This document shows, piece after piece, positions 28,572 through 38,201 of a stretch of 64,000 nt of DNA (within the stretch, counting starts at the first letter, position 1; each line of letters opens with the position of its first letter). Under the pieces are notes generated by a model, which saw only the letters and a program-made list of their open reading frames with translations, was not told where the DNA came from and did no database searches. The stretch spans positions 1 through 64,000 of the forward strand of contig NZ_CP048788.1 of assembly GCF_012932215.1 (NCBI RefSeq). The letters run 5' to 3'. Position numbers and translations under genes: made by a program. This stretch comes from Roseobacter ponti (GTDB lineage: Bacteria; Pseudomonadota; Alphaproteobacteria; Rhodobacterales; Rhodobacteraceae).

Positions 28572-28631
28572 GGCCCGGGTAAAGATTTTCGGCCAAAGTC
28601 CCGGTATCCGCTCTTCATCATGGGAATCCCA

Positions 28632-29708
28632 ATGGCCGATACCTCCAGAAGCCTCTCGCTGCCCTTTATCATGCCGAACCAGGCGCAAAAGCATGTGACC
28701 CATAATGAGGCACTGCAGATCCTCGATACCCTCACACAGCTTGGCGTTGTAGCTGACGACCAGACCGCGCCGCCCGCAACCCCGGCCGATGGCGTTCGGT
28801 ATATCGTGGGTGATACCGGCACCGGCGACTGGGCCGGACACGACGGCGAGGTCGCGCTGTTTGACCAGGGAAGCTGGCGGTTTTTTGTGCCGCGGGCCGG
28901 GTGGCGCGCCTGGGTTTCGGGCCGGGATGCGCTGGTCGTGCATGACGGCACGGACTGGATTGATCTCGACAGCGACGAGTTGCAGGATATCGAGGCGCTG
29001 GGGCTGGGCATGACCACCCTGCCCGGTACCCCCTTTTCGGCCAAGATCAATGCGGCCCTCTGGACAGCCCTTTACCAGGCTGATGGCGGGACCGGCAGTA
29101 TGATCTCGACCTTCAACAAGGAAAACAGCGGCGACGATCTGGGCTTCGTTTTTCAGAAAGACTTTCAGACGCGCGCGTTGCTGGGGCTTTTCGGCAGCGA
29201 CAACCTGCGCCTGGCCGCTTCTCCGGACGGCAGCACGTTTTTCGACGGGCTGTGGATCGGGGTCGGCAACGGCATTGTGGATCTGCCCAACCTGCCGCGC
29301 TTTAAAGCGACCACCGATTTCGACAACTACTGTGCCGCGGATACCTGGATCACCATTGGCATCAATTCGACCGAGTACAACGGCCAGAATGCTTTTGACG
29401 CCGCGACCAGTGCTTTCACCGCGCCGGTCGACGGCACCTATCAGTTCGGCGCTTCGCTGACCTTCCGCGAGAATACCAGCAGTCAGGTGACGATGTCCGC
29501 GCGTCTGATCACCAACGGCACAGATGAGATCACCGGTTCTGCCGGCGAGATCACCGGCCCGCACATCAGTGACCGGACCACGCTGGCTCTCAATGGCATG
29601 GTGGTTCTGGACGCCGGCGACACCGTTGAGCTGCAGGGACAGATCAGCGGACAGGACGGCTATTTCATGGCCGACCGCACCGCGTTCTGGGGCTCCAAGA
29701 TCGGCTGA
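28632..29708 (+). CDS. DUF2793 protein with C1q-like C-terminal domain, possible gene transfer agent fiber protein
   Basis: The 358-residue protein opens with the DUF2793 signature (SLPFIMPNQAQKHVTHNEAL) and ends in a C1q/TNF-like beta domain (AFTAPVDGTYQFGASLTF, AGDTVELQG, RTAFWGSKIG) that usually trimerises and binds ligands. DUF2793 proteins occur in phage tails and, from recalled Rhodobacter capsulatus work, in a tail-fiber gene located away from the main gene transfer agent cluster. No other phage or transfer-agent gene is nearby. The second ATG (28632) was preferred because GGGA sits 7 nt upstream; 28620 is the alternative. Confidence 0.7.
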   Translation: MADTSRSLSLPFIMPNQAQKHVTHNEALQILDTLTQLGVVADDQTAPPATPADGVRYIVGDTGTGDWAGHDGEVALFDQGSWRFFVPRAGWRAWVSGRDALVVHDGTDWIDLDSDELQDIEALGLGMTTLPGTPFSAKINAALWTALYQADGGTGSMISTFNKENSGDDLGFVFQKDFQTRALLGLFGSDNLRLAASPDGSTFFDGLWIGVGNGIVDLPNLPRFKATTDFDNYCAADTWITIGINSTEYNGQNAFDAATSAFTAPVDGTYQFGASLTFRENTSSQVTMSARLITNGTDEITGSAGEITGPHISDRTTLALNGMVVLDAGDTVELQGQISGQDGYFMADRTAFWGSKIG

Positions 29709-29724
29709 TCCGCTTTGTCCGGAT

Positions 29725-30528
29725 TTATTCGCCGGTCCAGTCGGGCATCGGCTCTTTTGCAATAAACGCGCTGATGCCGGCTTCGGTGTCGCGCGCCATC
29801 ATGTTCTCCGCCATGGTCGCACCGGCAAAGGCATAAGCTTCGGCCAGCGGCATGTCGGCCTGCTGGTAAAACGCGCGTTTACCGGTTTTGATCGCCACGG
29901 GCGATTTTCCGACGATCTGTGCCGCCATGATCCGGGTCGCCTCGGGAAGTTGTCCGCGGGGCACCACGCGGTTCACCAGCCCTGTTTCAACGGCGCGTGC
30001 CGCCGGGACGAAATCACCGAGCAGCAGCATCTCCATCGCGTGCTTGCGCGTCACGTTGCGCGACAGAGCGACCATCGGCGTAGAACAGAAAAGCCCGATG
30101 TTCACCCCCGATGTGGCAAACCGGGCATCCTCAGCAGCCACAGCAAGATCACAGGTCGCCACCAGCTGGCAGCCGGCGGCGGTGGCAATGCCCTGCACCT
30201 CGGCGATGACCGGCTGCGGCAGATTGACAATCGACATCATCATCCGCGAGCACTGCGCAAACAGGTCGTTAAAGTACCCGTGCCCGCCGTCCGCATCCTC
30301 GCGGCGCAGCGTCATTTCTTTCAGGTTATGACCGGCGCAGAAGTGATCACCCGCGCCGCGCAGGATCACAGCCTTTACCGCGCGGTTGTCCGCAATTTCG
30401 TCCCAGGTCTGCTGCAGTGCTTCGAGCACCTCCTCTGAGAGTGCATTCATCGACCGGGGGCGGTTGAGCGTTACGGTGGCAATTCCGTCTTCGATCCCGG
30501 TGAGGACCGGCATATTCGCATCATTCAT
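29725..30528 (-). CDS. Enoyl-CoA hydratase/isomerase family protein
   Basis: The 267-residue crotonase-fold protein has the oxyanion-hole motif HFCAGHNLKEM (about 65-75) and the second motif IATAAGCQLVATCDLAVAAE. The canonical hydratase glutamates are not clearly both present, so it may act on a branched or unusual CoA ester. The start at MNDANMPV has GGGAGA upstream; an upstream extension would overlap the desaturase gene. It converges with the DUF2793 gene and lies 71 bp downstream of the desaturase gene on the same strand. Confidence 0.82.
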   Translation of the reverse strand: MNDANMPVLTGIEDGIATVTLNRPRSMNALSEEVLEALQQTWDEIADNRAVKAVILRGAGDHFCAGHNLKEMTLRREDADGGHGYFNDLFAQCSRMMMSIVNLPQPVIAEVQGIATAAGCQLVATCDLAVAAEDARFATSGVNIGLFCSTPMVALSRNVTRKHAMEMLLLGDFVPAARAVETGLVNRVVPRGQLPEATRIMAAQIVGKSPVAIKTGKRAFYQQADMPLAEAYAFAGATMAENMMARDTEAGISAFIAKEPMPDWTGE

Positions 30529-30599
30529 CACATGTCTCCCGGCTGCGAGTTTCGACGCAGCAAACAGGAAGGCCGGTGCGGATGGCAAGTATAATCGCG

Positions 30600-31559
30600 T
30601 CAGAGGACCGGTTCGGAAGCGGCGGCCGGCGTCTCTGTCACGGTGTCCGGGTCCTGCGGCCACAGAATATGCGGAACAGGATCCTTGGCACGGAACAGAA
30701 AGAGACGGGCGATCTCAGCATAAGACCGGTAGGCATAGCCCCCGTTGCGTTCCAGAAAGGCTGTCCGGCGCGCGGCGTAATAATCTGACAGCTGATACCA
30801 GGGCAGCTGCGGGCAGGCATGATGCACCGCGTGCAGATTGTTTTTGAGAAAGAGTACCGACAACAGGCCCCGGTCCTCGATAATCACGCTCCGGCACCGT
30901 GCGCGGGTATGCGCCCGGTGTTCCAGAAATGTGCGGATTTTAAGGATCGAGAGGCTGGCCCATGCGCTGACCCCATAAAGCCAGCCAGGCATCTCCACGA
31001 CAAACATCCACCACAGGACCACCGGTATCAGCGCGGCGGCGTGAAAGAGGTATGCGCCTGCAATCGCCCGGTCCCCGCGCAGGACGGCGCGCATGTCATC
31101 CGTCCAGAAGGTCAGCATGCTGATGACCGGCCCGACGAGCATGCGGCCTGCAAGAGTGTTGTTAAAATTATAAAGCGCGCGGCGTGGTACTGACCAGCGC
31201 GCCCAGACGGCCGGATCGACAAAGTTTGTTTCCGGATCGTCGTAGGGGTCTGTCAGAACCGGGTCATGGTGATGCGCAAGATGGGTGTCGCGAAACCGTG
31301 GGTACGGCACGAAAAGCCCCAGCGCCGGAAAGACCAGAGCCGTATTCAGTGCAGCGTTCCGAAAGGGGTGTCCGTGCAGCACTTCGTGATTCAGCGATGA
31401 ATACAGGGTCAGCGCGAGGATCAGCAGAATACCTGATGCCACGGGACCGAGCGTGCCATATGCGATCGTAGCCACAGCGTATCCGCCATAGCACAGTGCG
31501 GCAATGATCAGGGTAGGCCATTCAACGGGCAGGGAAATTCTGGTCGTTGGGGTATTCAA
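30600..31559 (-). CDS. Membrane fatty acid desaturase
   Basis: The 319-residue membrane protein has three histidine boxes that bind a di-iron centre: HEVLHGHP, HLAHHHD and HAVHHACP, separated by hydrophobic segments. This matches fatty-acid or lipid desaturases/hydroxylases, which modify membrane lipids using oxygen and an electron donor. The only in-frame start after the upstream stop is a TTG, so translation may be weak. It is divergent from an XRE-type regulator, with 157 bp between them, suggesting a regulator-target pair. Confidence 0.85.
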   Translation of the reverse strand: MNTPTTRISLPVEWPTLIIAALCYGGYAVATIAYGTLGPVASGILLILALTLYSSLNHEVLHGHPFRNAALNTALVFPALGLFVPYPRFRDTHLAHHHDPVLTDPYDDPETNFVDPAVWARWSVPRRALYNFNNTLAGRMLVGPVISMLTFWTDDMRAVLRGDRAIAGAYLFHAAALIPVVLWWMFVVEMPGWLYGVSAWASLSILKIRTFLEHRAHTRARCRSVIIEDRGLLSVLFLKNNLHAVHHACPQLPWYQLSDYYAARRTAFLERNGGYAYRSYAEIARLFLFRAKDPVPHILWPQDPDTVTETPAAASEPVL

Positions 31560-31686
31560 ATTGCATTCTCTTGCGTCTGAAGCGTCCGCTTATCACCCGG
31601 ACTGCTGCATTCTGGACGCTGAAACAGTTCTCACAAGCGCGTGTATCTGCAATACTTCTGTTTATTGTGCAGCGTTTAAGCGCTTT

Positions 31687-31710
31687 TGTAGTGTTTTTAC
31701 TACATATGAT
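31687..31710 (+). promoter_or_regulatory. Operator/promoter of the XRE regulator gene, likely autoregulatory and leaderless
   Basis: TGTAGT (31687-31692), six bases, ACTACA (31699-31704) is a perfect inverted repeat. It runs directly into TATGAT (31705-31710), a 5-of-6 match to a -10 element. The start would fall 7 bp later on the ATG at 31717, giving a leaderless mRNA. No good -35 is seen, which fits a regulated promoter. Confidence 0.5.
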
Positions 31711-31716
31711 CCGGAC

Positions 31717-32559
31717 ATGCCCTTGGATAAACGTGATCTCTCCGCGCAGTTTCGCGCCCGTCTCGGCCAGGTCGTCCGGTCACACAGCGGTGGCCGGTCG
31801 GATTTTCTGCGCCAGACCGGGATGGACCGGTCAGCTCTCAGCCAGTTCCTGAGCCCCGCGTCAGACAGGCTGCCCCGGGCGGAAACCCTCAGGCGGATCG
31901 CATCGGTCAGCGGCGTTTCAGTAGACTGGCTGCTTTGTCTTGAGAACGCACCGGAAGGCCGCCAGGAAGTCGCCGGCAGCGTCAAAATCGAACAGGAAAC
32001 CCAGGCCGACGGTTCCACACCGCTGGACCAGTGGCGCAGCGAGGCCACCGGTTTCAAACTGCGCTATGTGCCTTCCACCCTGCCCGACATGCTGAGCTTT
32101 GATCCCGATGAAGCGGGTCAGAACGGAACGCCCGGCCCCCGCGGTGGCGGTGTCGAGGCGGTTCTGGGTCGTATCTCGCTTGATGATATCGACGTGGAAA
32201 TTGCAATGCCGGTGCAGACGCTGCGGGATCTCTCGGCCGGCACCGGCCTCTGGGCCGACACGCCGGCGGTTTTGCGGCGCCGGCAGCTTACACACATGGC
32301 GCGCGTGTGCCGCGATAATTATCCTGCGCTCCGGCTGCATCTTTATGACGGCACCCGGAGTTTTTCCGCGCCCTTCACCGTCTTTGGCAAAGAGCGCGTG
32401 GCCCTTTATATCGGCGATGCCTATCTGGTGGTCAGCAGCCCCGACCAGGTCCGCGATTTCGCCCGCCAGTTCGACCGGCTGGTGCGTCAGACGATCATCA
32501 GTCCGGACGCCGTTCATGTCACGCTCGACGATCTGGCAGAGGCCGCACGACCGGAATAA
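31717..32559 (+). CDS. XRE-type helix-turn-helix regulator with C-terminal effector domain
   Basis: The 280-residue protein has an N-terminal XRE/Cro-like helix-turn-helix (about 8-70: FLRQTGMDRSALSQFLSP, then TLRRIASVSGVSVDWLL) and a longer C-terminal domain (about 95-275) with no motif I recognise, perhaps ligand sensing. A longer frame back to 31504 would cross the divergent promoter region and is not supported. It faces away from the desaturase gene, so lipid composition may be what it controls. The C-terminal domain includes LHLYDGTRSF and ALYIGDAYLVVSS. Confidence 0.75.
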   Translation: MPLDKRDLSAQFRARLGQVVRSHSGGRSDFLRQTGMDRSALSQFLSPASDRLPRAETLRRIASVSGVSVDWLLCLENAPEGRQEVAGSVKIEQETQADGSTPLDQWRSEATGFKLRYVPSTLPDMLSFDPDEAGQNGTPGPRGGGVEAVLGRISLDDIDVEIAMPVQTLRDLSAGTGLWADTPAVLRRRQLTHMARVCRDNYPALRLHLYDGTRSFSAPFTVFGKERVALYIGDAYLVVSSPDQVRDFARQFDRLVRQTIISPDAVHVTLDDLAEAARPE

Positions 32560-32568
32560 CAGTCTCTG

Positions 32569-33720
32569 TCAGGTGTTTTTCAGTGTCGCACGGGCGATTA
32601 CGACCTTCTGCACATCCGAGGCCCCTTCATAGATCCGCAGCGCCCGGATTTCGCGGTATAATCGCTCCGGAACCGAGCCCACGCGCACTCCGTCGCCACC
32701 GTGCAGCTGCACCGCTTTGTCGATGACCCGCTGTGCCTGATCCGTGGCAAAAAGCTTCGCCATGGCAGCCTCGCGGCTGACCCGCGCGGCGCCCGTGTCC
32801 TTTGTCCAGGCGGCACGATAAATCAGCAGCGCCGAAGCATCCACGTCCAGCGCCATATCAGCGATATGCCCCTGGACCATCTGCAACTCCGACAGCGGCG
32901 CGCCGAAAAGCTGCCGCGCGCGGACACGTTCAAGAGACGCGTCCAGTGCGGCCCGGGCGAAACCAAGTGCTGCCGCCGCAACGGTCGAGCGGAAGACATC
33001 CAGCACCGACATCGCGACTTTGAACCCCTCGCCCGGGGTTCCGATCACTGCGTCCGCACCGATCCGCAGATCGCGGAACGTCAGCCGCGCCAGCGGATGC
33101 GGCGCCATTACTTCAAGCCGTTCGGTAATTTCCAGCCCTGGCGTGTCAGCCGGCACCAGAAAGGCCGTAAGCCCGCGTGCGCCCTCTGCCTCTCCGGTAC
33201 GCGCGAAAACCGTGTAGACATCCGCAATGCCGCCGTTGGAAATCCAGGTCTTTTCGCCGTTCAGCACATAGTGACTGCCATCGCGCACCGCCGTAGTCGC
33301 GAGACTGGCCACATCGGAGCCCGACGCAGGTTCACTGAGTGCAAATGCTGAGAGAGCCGCGCCTTTGCGCGTCCGGGCAAGCCATTCGCGCTGCCCGGAG
33401 CTGCCGGAGAGCGAGACAGCCCCCATGCCCAGCCCCTGCATGGCGAAGGCAAAATCCGCCAGCCCGTCGTGGCGTGCCAGCGTTTCGCGGATGAGGCACA
33501 GGCTGCGCACATCCAGCGGCGCTGGGGCCTCCGGATCAGGCCCGGAATACCTCAGCCAGCCACCCTCTCCCAGCATCCGCACAAGCGCCACGGTCGCAGC
33601 ATCGGTATCGCTGTGATCAACCGTTCCGAGGTTTTCGACACACCAGGTCTCAAGCGCTGTTGCAAGCTCCCTGTGGCGGTCTTCGAAAAACGGCCACTCG
33701 AGAAAACTACGGTCTGTCAT
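32569..33720 (-). CDS. Acyl-CoA dehydrogenase
   Basis: The 383-residue FAD enzyme has the acyl-CoA dehydrogenase pattern: [15 protein letters not shown] (FAD/substrate loop), [10 protein letters not shown], and C-terminal [34 protein letters not shown]. It is the last gene of a minus-strand run that begins with a thioesterase and a 2-aminobenzoyl-CoA monooxygenase/reductase. It would oxidise a ring-derived or cyclohexanecarboxyl-CoA type intermediate rather than a common fatty acid. A 93-bp gap separates it from the upstream hydratase gene. Confidence 0.87.
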   Translation of the reverse strand: MTDRSFLEWPFFEDRHRELATALETWCVENLGTVDHSDTDAATVALVRMLGEGGWLRYSGPDPEAPAPLDVRSLCLIRETLARHDGLADFAFAMQGLGMGAVSLSGSSGQREWLARTRKGAALSAFALSEPASGSDVASLATTAVRDGSHYVLNGEKTWISNGGIADVYTVFARTGEAEGARGLTAFLVPADTPGLEITERLEVMAPHPLARLTFRDLRIGADAVIGTPGEGFKVAMSVLDVFRSTVAAAALGFARAALDASLERVRARQLFGAPLSELQMVQGHIADMALDVDASALLIYRAAWTKDTGAARVSREAAMAKLFATDQAQRVIDKAVQLHGGDGVRVGSVPERLYREIRALRIYEGASDVQKVVIARATLKNT

Positions 33721-33813
33721 GGCCCGGGGTCCTTACGTTTTCCGGCGGCAGAAAGCATTGCCCGGGGCGACGAATCTGCAGGGTGGAAACGGATGTCCAT
33801 CATAAAACAGTCT

Positions 33814-34605
33814 CTAATCACCTTCGAACACCGGTTTTTCCCTGGCCACAAACGCCTCATAAGCACGGCGGAAATCGGCGGTCTGCATGCAGATGGCCTG
33901 CGCCTGCGCTTCGGCCTCAATCGCCTGATCAACGGTCATCGACCATTCCTGCTGCAGCATTGTTTTTGTCATCATATGCGCAAACCCGGGCCCGTCCGCG
34001 ATCCGCTGCGCCAGAGTGACGGCCTCAGCTTCGAGGTTTTCCGGTGCAACAAGCCGGTTAAAAAACCCCCATGCTTCGCCCTCCTCTGCGCGCATCGTGC
34101 GTCCGGTATAAAGCAGCTCTGCCGCCCGTCCCTGCCCGATGATACGCGGCAGCATCGCACAGGCGCCCATATCACACCCCGCGAGGCCCACCCGGGTGAA
34201 CAGAAAAGCGGTTTTCGCCTCCGCCGTGCCCAGCCGCAGATCCGACGCCATGGCGATGATCGCTCCGGCGCCGACGCAGACACCGTCCACCGCCGCGATC
34301 ACCGGCTTGCCACATCCCAGCATAGCTTTGACCAGATCGCCGGTCATCCGGGTGAATTTCAGCAGGTCTTTCATATCCATCGCGACCAGCGGCCCGATGA
34401 TGTCATGCACATCGCCGCCGGAGCAAAAATTGCCACTCGCGGATCCGAACACCACGGCACCGGTTTCGTCGTCATCGCGCAGCGCGCGGAACCAGTCGCG
34501 CAGTTCGGCATAGCTTTCAAAGGTCAGCGGGTTCCTGCGGGACGGATTACTGAGCGTCACGAGAGCCACATCCCCCCGGCGCGTCAGGTTGAAGTGTTCC
34601 GGCAT
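33814..34605 (-). CDS. Enoyl-CoA hydratase/isomerase family protein
   Basis: The 263-residue crotonase-fold protein has [12 protein letters not shown] (oxyanion hole) and [20 protein letters not shown]. Its ATG overlaps the marR stop (ATGA), so it is co-translated with the regulator. In the aerobic 2-aminobenzoate pathway of Azoarcus evansii an enoyl-CoA hydratase is encoded with the same set of partners, so a beta-oxidation-like step on a ring product is likely. Confidence 0.82.
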   Translation of the reverse strand: MPEHFNLTRRGDVALVTLSNPSRRNPLTFESYAELRDWFRALRDDDETGAVVFGSASGNFCSGGDVHDIIGPLVAMDMKDLLKFTRMTGDLVKAMLGCGKPVIAAVDGVCVGAGAIIAMASDLRLGTAEAKTAFLFTRVGLAGCDMGACAMLPRIIGQGRAAELLYTGRTMRAEEGEAWGFFNRLVAPENLEAEAVTLAQRIADGPGFAHMMTKTMLQQEWSMTVDQAIEAEAQAQAICMQTADFRRAYEAFVAREKPVFEGD

Positions 34606-35072
34606 CAGCGTTCCTCCTCAAGACGACCGGTAATGCGCCCCAGACGGCTGTGCAGAGTGCTCAGCCCCTGTGCGCCGACCGGTGACAAAAGCTCATCAAC
34701 CCAAACCTCGTGCACAGCAGCCATCTCGTCAAACATCTGCTGCCCTCCCGCAGTCAGCACAACGCGCATGGCCCGGCGATCGCCCTCAACCGCGCGGCGT
34801 TCGACCAGACCATCAGCCACGAGGCGGTCCACAATCCCGGTTACATTGCCGTTCGAGACGCGCAGGACACCGGACAGATCACTCATTTTCAGCCCCTCCG
34901 CGTTGCGGCGCAGGGCCGCCATCACATCGAAACGCGGCAGGGTAATATCCCAGGTCAGGCGCATGCGTTCGCGCAGTTCGGCCTCGATCATCCGGGTGAC
35001 TTTGAGCATGCGCAGCCAGACGCGCAGACGGTCTTTGCTGAGGTCTGACGGTACGGTAACGTTTTCCATCAT
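34605..35072 (-). CDS. MarR family regulator of the aromatic-CoA cluster
   Basis: The 155-residue protein has the MarR winged helix ([33 protein letters not shown]) and the wing [16 protein letters not shown]. MarR proteins of aromatic-CoA operons often respond to the CoA thioester. The start at MMENV was chosen for the GGAGAG site just upstream; a longer frame to 35102 would run into a 10-bp hairpin. Coupled to the downstream hydratase by ATGA. Its likely operator is TTTCA-AGCC-TGAAA at 38179-38192. Confidence 0.85.
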   Translation of the reverse strand: MMENVTVPSDLSKDRLRVWLRMLKVTRMIEAELRERMRLTWDITLPRFDVMAALRRNAEGLKMSDLSGVLRVSNGNVTGIVDRLVADGLVERRAVEGDRRAMRVVLTAGGQQMFDEMAAVHEVWVDELLSPVGAQGLSTLHSRLGRITGRLEEER

Positions 35073-35082
35073 TGCTCTCCGC

Positions 35083-35104
35083 CGGTGCAGGCCTGCCTGC
35101 ACCG
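35083..35104 (-). promoter_or_regulatory. Perfect 10-bp hairpin between SDR and marR
   Basis: CGGTGCAGGC (35083-35092), CT, GCCTGCACCG (35095-35104) is a perfect inverted repeat with a 2-nt loop. It lies between the SDR stop and the marR ribosome-binding site and has no T-run. It could stabilise the upstream mRNA, attenuate marR expression, or be a DNA operator. Confidence 0.5.
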
Positions 35105-35106
35105 TT

Positions 35107-35826
35107 TCATACTTCGCCGCCTGAAACGCTTAGCGCGTGACCGTTCACCATGCCGGCCTCAGCACCTGCCAGAAAACGGACGGCGGCAACCACTTCGTCG
35201 GGTCGGATCATGCGTTTCAGCGGGTTGTCCTCCACGATCCGGGCGGTCGCCTCTTCCACGCTGATGTCGTAACGCGCGGCTACGTTCCGCACCGCCCCGT
35301 CGGCCATCGGCGTGTCGACGAACCCCGGGCAGACGGCGTTGCAGGTGATCTCCCTGCGCGCGACTTCTATCGCCAGGCTGCGCACCATGCCCAGCACGCC
35401 GTGTTTGGCCGCCACATAGGCAGAGAGGTTCGCACTCCCCTGCAGGCTCGAGGTCGAGGCCATGGCGATCAGCCGCCCCCCGGCGGGCATGTCGCGCAGC
35501 GCCTCGCGGAACGTCAGAAAGACACCGGTCAGGCAGACATCAATGGTGGTCTGCCAGTCGGCGAGACTGGTTTTCGCGAGCGGCGTGACCACGGCAGAGC
35601 CCGCATTTGCCACGACCACGTCAAAGGGCGCGTCAAAGAGCGCGCGTACATCCGCCTCGCTGGTCACATCGCCCGGGCGCAACGTCATCCCGCGCCCGCC
35701 ATCGGTTTCCCGGAGAGCATCCTGGCGTCGTCCGGAGATCGTGACCGCGTCGCCGGCATCAGCGAAATCACGGGCAATGGCCCGCCCGATGCCCGATCCG
35801 CCGCCTGTTACCAGCACACGTCTCAT
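35107..35826 (-). CDS. SDR-family 3-hydroxyacyl-CoA dehydrogenase-like oxidoreductase
   Basis: The 239-residue short-chain dehydrogenase has the NAD(P) motif [16 protein letters not shown], the catalytic serine region MASTSSLQG, and YVAAKHG (Tyr-x-x-x-Lys). Its start overlaps the stop of the fused monooxygenase/reductase gene by ATGA, so it is co-translated. In the 2-aminobenzoate pathway a 3-hydroxyacyl-CoA dehydrogenase acts after ring reduction, which fits this position. Confidence 0.85.
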   Translation of the reverse strand: MRRVLVTGGGSGIGRAIARDFADAGDAVTISGRRQDALRETDGGRGMTLRPGDVTSEADVRALFDAPFDVVVANAGSAVVTPLAKTSLADWQTTIDVCLTGVFLTFREALRDMPAGGRLIAMASTSSLQGSANLSAYVAAKHGVLGMVRSLAIEVARREITCNAVCPGFVDTPMADGAVRNVAARYDISVEEATARIVEDNPLKRMIRPDEVVAAVRFLAGAEAGMVNGHALSVSGGEV

Positions 35827-38123
35827 GCGCGTATCTCCTCTGTGGGGGCCTGATCTTTGTCCGCCAGACGCCAGGCCTGATCACGGCCAGGCAGGTAAGG
35901 CGCGGGCCAGGCCTCGGCACGGTCGCCGAGGGCAGTCGCCGCATGCAACAGCCAGTAAGGATCACTTAGATGCGGCCGCGCGAGACATACCAGATCGGCA
36001 CGCCCTGCCATCAGAATGGAATTCACGTGATCAGGCTCGAAAATGTTACCGACGGCCATGGTGGGCAGGCCCGTCTCATTTCGGATCCGGTCCGAAAACG
36101 GTGTCTGAAACATGCGGCCATAGACGGGCCGCGCCTCCGTCGAGGTCTGCCCTGCGGAGACATCGCAAATATCCACGCCATGATCGCGGAAGGCCGCTGC
36201 GATCTGCACGGCATCTTCAGGCGTGATGCCGTCATCATCCAGCCAGTCACTGGCAGAGATCCGCACTGCCATCGGTTTATCTTCGGGCCATGCGGCACGC
36301 ATCGCGTCGAATACCTCCAGCGGATAGCGCAGGCGGTTTTCCAGCGATCCGCCATATTCATCCTCGCGCCGGTTCTGCACGGGTGTAATGAACCCTGAGA
36401 TCAGATACCCGTGCGCGGCGTGCAGTTCGATCATGTCAAACCCGGCGCGTTCCGCGCGTGTCACAGCCGCGACAAAATCAGCCTTCACCCGGTCCATATC
36501 GTCCCGCGTCATCGGGCGCGGCATGGCGTTGCGCGGTGACCAGGGCACATCGGACGCTGAAATCAGCGGCCAGTTCCCTGTCTGGAGCGGCGCGTCCATT
36601 TCCTCCCAGCCGACCTGCGTCGAACCTTTCGATCCCGCGTGGCCAAGCTGCAGACAGACTTTCGCTCCGGTCTCGGCGTGAATAAAATCAACGATACGCT
36701 TCCAGGCGGCTTCATCAGCGTCTGTCGCCATACAGGGGCAGCCCGGCGTAATGCGCGCATCGTCACTGACACAGGTCATTTCGGTGTAAATCAGACCCGC
36801 GCCGCCCTTGGCGCGCTCGCCGTAGTGGATGAGGTGCCAGTCCGTCGGTGTGCCGTCCACCGCTTTATACTGCGCCATCGGCGAGACCACGACCCGGTTA
36901 TTCAGATGCATGCCGCGCAGATTATATGGCGCGAACATCGGGTGCCGTACAGGTGCGTTTTCGCTCACCCCGGCGGCGGTCTGAAACCACCCTTCCGCAG
37001 ATTTCAGCCAGTCTGGATCGCGCGCGCGCAGGTTTTCGTGGCTGATCCGCTGTGACCGGGTGAGCAGCGAATAACTGAACTGCACCGGGTTAAGATCGAG
37101 GTAGCGCTCGACCTCCTCGAACCACTCCAGTGAATTGCGCGCTGCCGACTGAAGTTTCAGAACTTCGACGCGCCGCTCGTCTTCGTACTTCCGGAACGCC
37201 GCCTGCATGCTGTCTTCGGTCGTCAGGTAATCGGCGAGGGCAATGGCCGATTCCAGCGCCAGCTTGGTACCCGACCCGATGGAAAAATGCGCCGTGGCTG
37301 CCGCGTCACCCATCAGTACGATATTGTCGTGATGCCAGTGCTCGCAGAGCACGCGCGGGAACCGGATCCACGCGGAACCGCGCACGTGGCCCGCGTTCGA
37401 CATCAGAGCATGCCCGCCGAGATGCTTTGCGAAAATCTGCTCGCAGGTTGCGATGCTGTCGGCTTTGGACATCCTCTCAAAGCCCCAGTTGTCATAGGTC
37501 TCCTGACTGCATTCCACGATGAAAGTCGCCGTGTCAGGGTCGAACTGATAGGCATGCGCCCAGACCCAGCCGTGCTTTGTCTTCTCAAAGATGAAAGTAA
37601 ATGCGTCGTCGAATTTCTGCTGCGTTCCAAGCCAGGTGAAGGGGCATTTGCGCAGATCCACATCCGGTCTGAAGCTCTCTTCAAATTCCATGCGGGTGCG
37701 GGAATTGAGCCCGTCGGAGGCGACCACAAGATCATACTCCGCCGCCAGATCAGCAGCCTTATCCACAGTCTCCTCAAAGCGCAGATCGATGCCGAGATCC
37801 CGCGCGCGCTGCTGCAGCAGAATCAGAAGACGTTTTCGCCCGATGCCACAAAATCCATGGCCCGATGAGACTGTCCGGTGCCCGTCATGCACCACCGCGA
37901 TATCGTCCCAGTAGGCAAATTCTGCCCGGATCATATCGGCACTGACCGGATCGTTTGCAGCCAGGTTGTCCAGCGTTTCGTCCGACAATACGACCCCCCA
38001 GCCAAAGGTGTCATCGGCTTTGTTGCGCTCAAAGACGACGATCTCATGCTCCGGTGCGCGCAGTTTCATCGAGATCGCGAAGTAGAGCCCCGCAGGCCCT
38101 CCGCCCAGACATGCAACTTTCAT
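35823..38123 (-). CDS. Bifunctional 2-aminobenzoyl-CoA monooxygenase/reductase-like protein
   Basis: The 766-residue fusion has an N-terminal FAD monooxygenase (GGGPAG at 7-12, [20 protein letters not shown]) and a C-terminal Old Yellow Enzyme domain from about residue 395 ([39 protein letters not shown]). This domain pairing is characteristic of the 2-aminobenzoyl-CoA monooxygenase/reductase of Azoarcus evansii, which hydroxylates and then reduces the ring of the CoA thioester. The single-domain relative, salicylyl-CoA 5-hydroxylase, lacks the second half. The ATG (MKVACLGGG) was preferred over a GTG three codons earlier because AGGG lies 8 nt upstream. Confidence 0.85.
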   Translation of the reverse strand: MKVACLGGGPAGLYFAISMKLRAPEHEIVVFERNKADDTFGWGVVLSDETLDNLAANDPVSADMIRAEFAYWDDIAVVHDGHRTVSSGHGFCGIGRKRLLILLQQRARDLGIDLRFEETVDKAADLAAEYDLVVASDGLNSRTRMEFEESFRPDVDLRKCPFTWLGTQQKFDDAFTFIFEKTKHGWVWAHAYQFDPDTATFIVECSQETYDNWGFERMSKADSIATCEQIFAKHLGGHALMSNAGHVRGSAWIRFPRVLCEHWHHDNIVLMGDAAATAHFSIGSGTKLALESAIALADYLTTEDSMQAAFRKYEDERRVEVLKLQSAARNSLEWFEEVERYLDLNPVQFSYSLLTRSQRISHENLRARDPDWLKSAEGWFQTAAGVSENAPVRHPMFAPYNLRGMHLNNRVVVSPMAQYKAVDGTPTDWHLIHYGERAKGGAGLIYTEMTCVSDDARITPGCPCMATDADEAAWKRIVDFIHAETGAKVCLQLGHAGSKGSTQVGWEEMDAPLQTGNWPLISASDVPWSPRNAMPRPMTRDDMDRVKADFVAAVTRAERAGFDMIELHAAHGYLISGFITPVQNRREDEYGGSLENRLRYPLEVFDAMRAAWPEDKPMAVRISASDWLDDDGITPEDAVQIAAAFRDHGVDICDVSAGQTSTEARPVYGRMFQTPFSDRIRNETGLPTMAVGNIFEPDHVNSILMAGRADLVCLARPHLSDPYWLLHAATALGDRAEAWPAPYLPGRDQAWRLADKDQAPTEEIRA

Positions 38124-38178
38124 CACCGGCACCCTGTCTGTGATTCACTGACCACAAACCTATCCGACACAGGATTTG

Positions 38179-38192
38179 TTTCAAGCCTGAAA
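38179..38192 (-). promoter_or_regulatory. Candidate MarR operator before the monooxygenase gene
   Basis: TTTCA-AGCC-TGAAA is a perfect 5-bp inverted repeat with a 4-bp spacer. On the minus strand it overlaps TTGAAA, which with TAGGTT 16 bp downstream could be a promoter for the operon starting at 38123. The same motif was not found before other genes of the cluster. Confidence 0.4.
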
Positions 38193-38201
38193 TTTTTATA
38201 T

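Noticed and set aside
33469-35124. 551-codon plus-strand frame opposite acyl-CoA dehydrogenase, hydratase and marR
   Set aside because: It spans three real minus-strand genes and a gap, with no coherent protein pattern.
37759-37767. Perfect DnaA box TTATCCACA
   Set aside because: It is single, inside the monooxygenase/reductase coding sequence and far from dnaA. One chance match is expected in a window this size.
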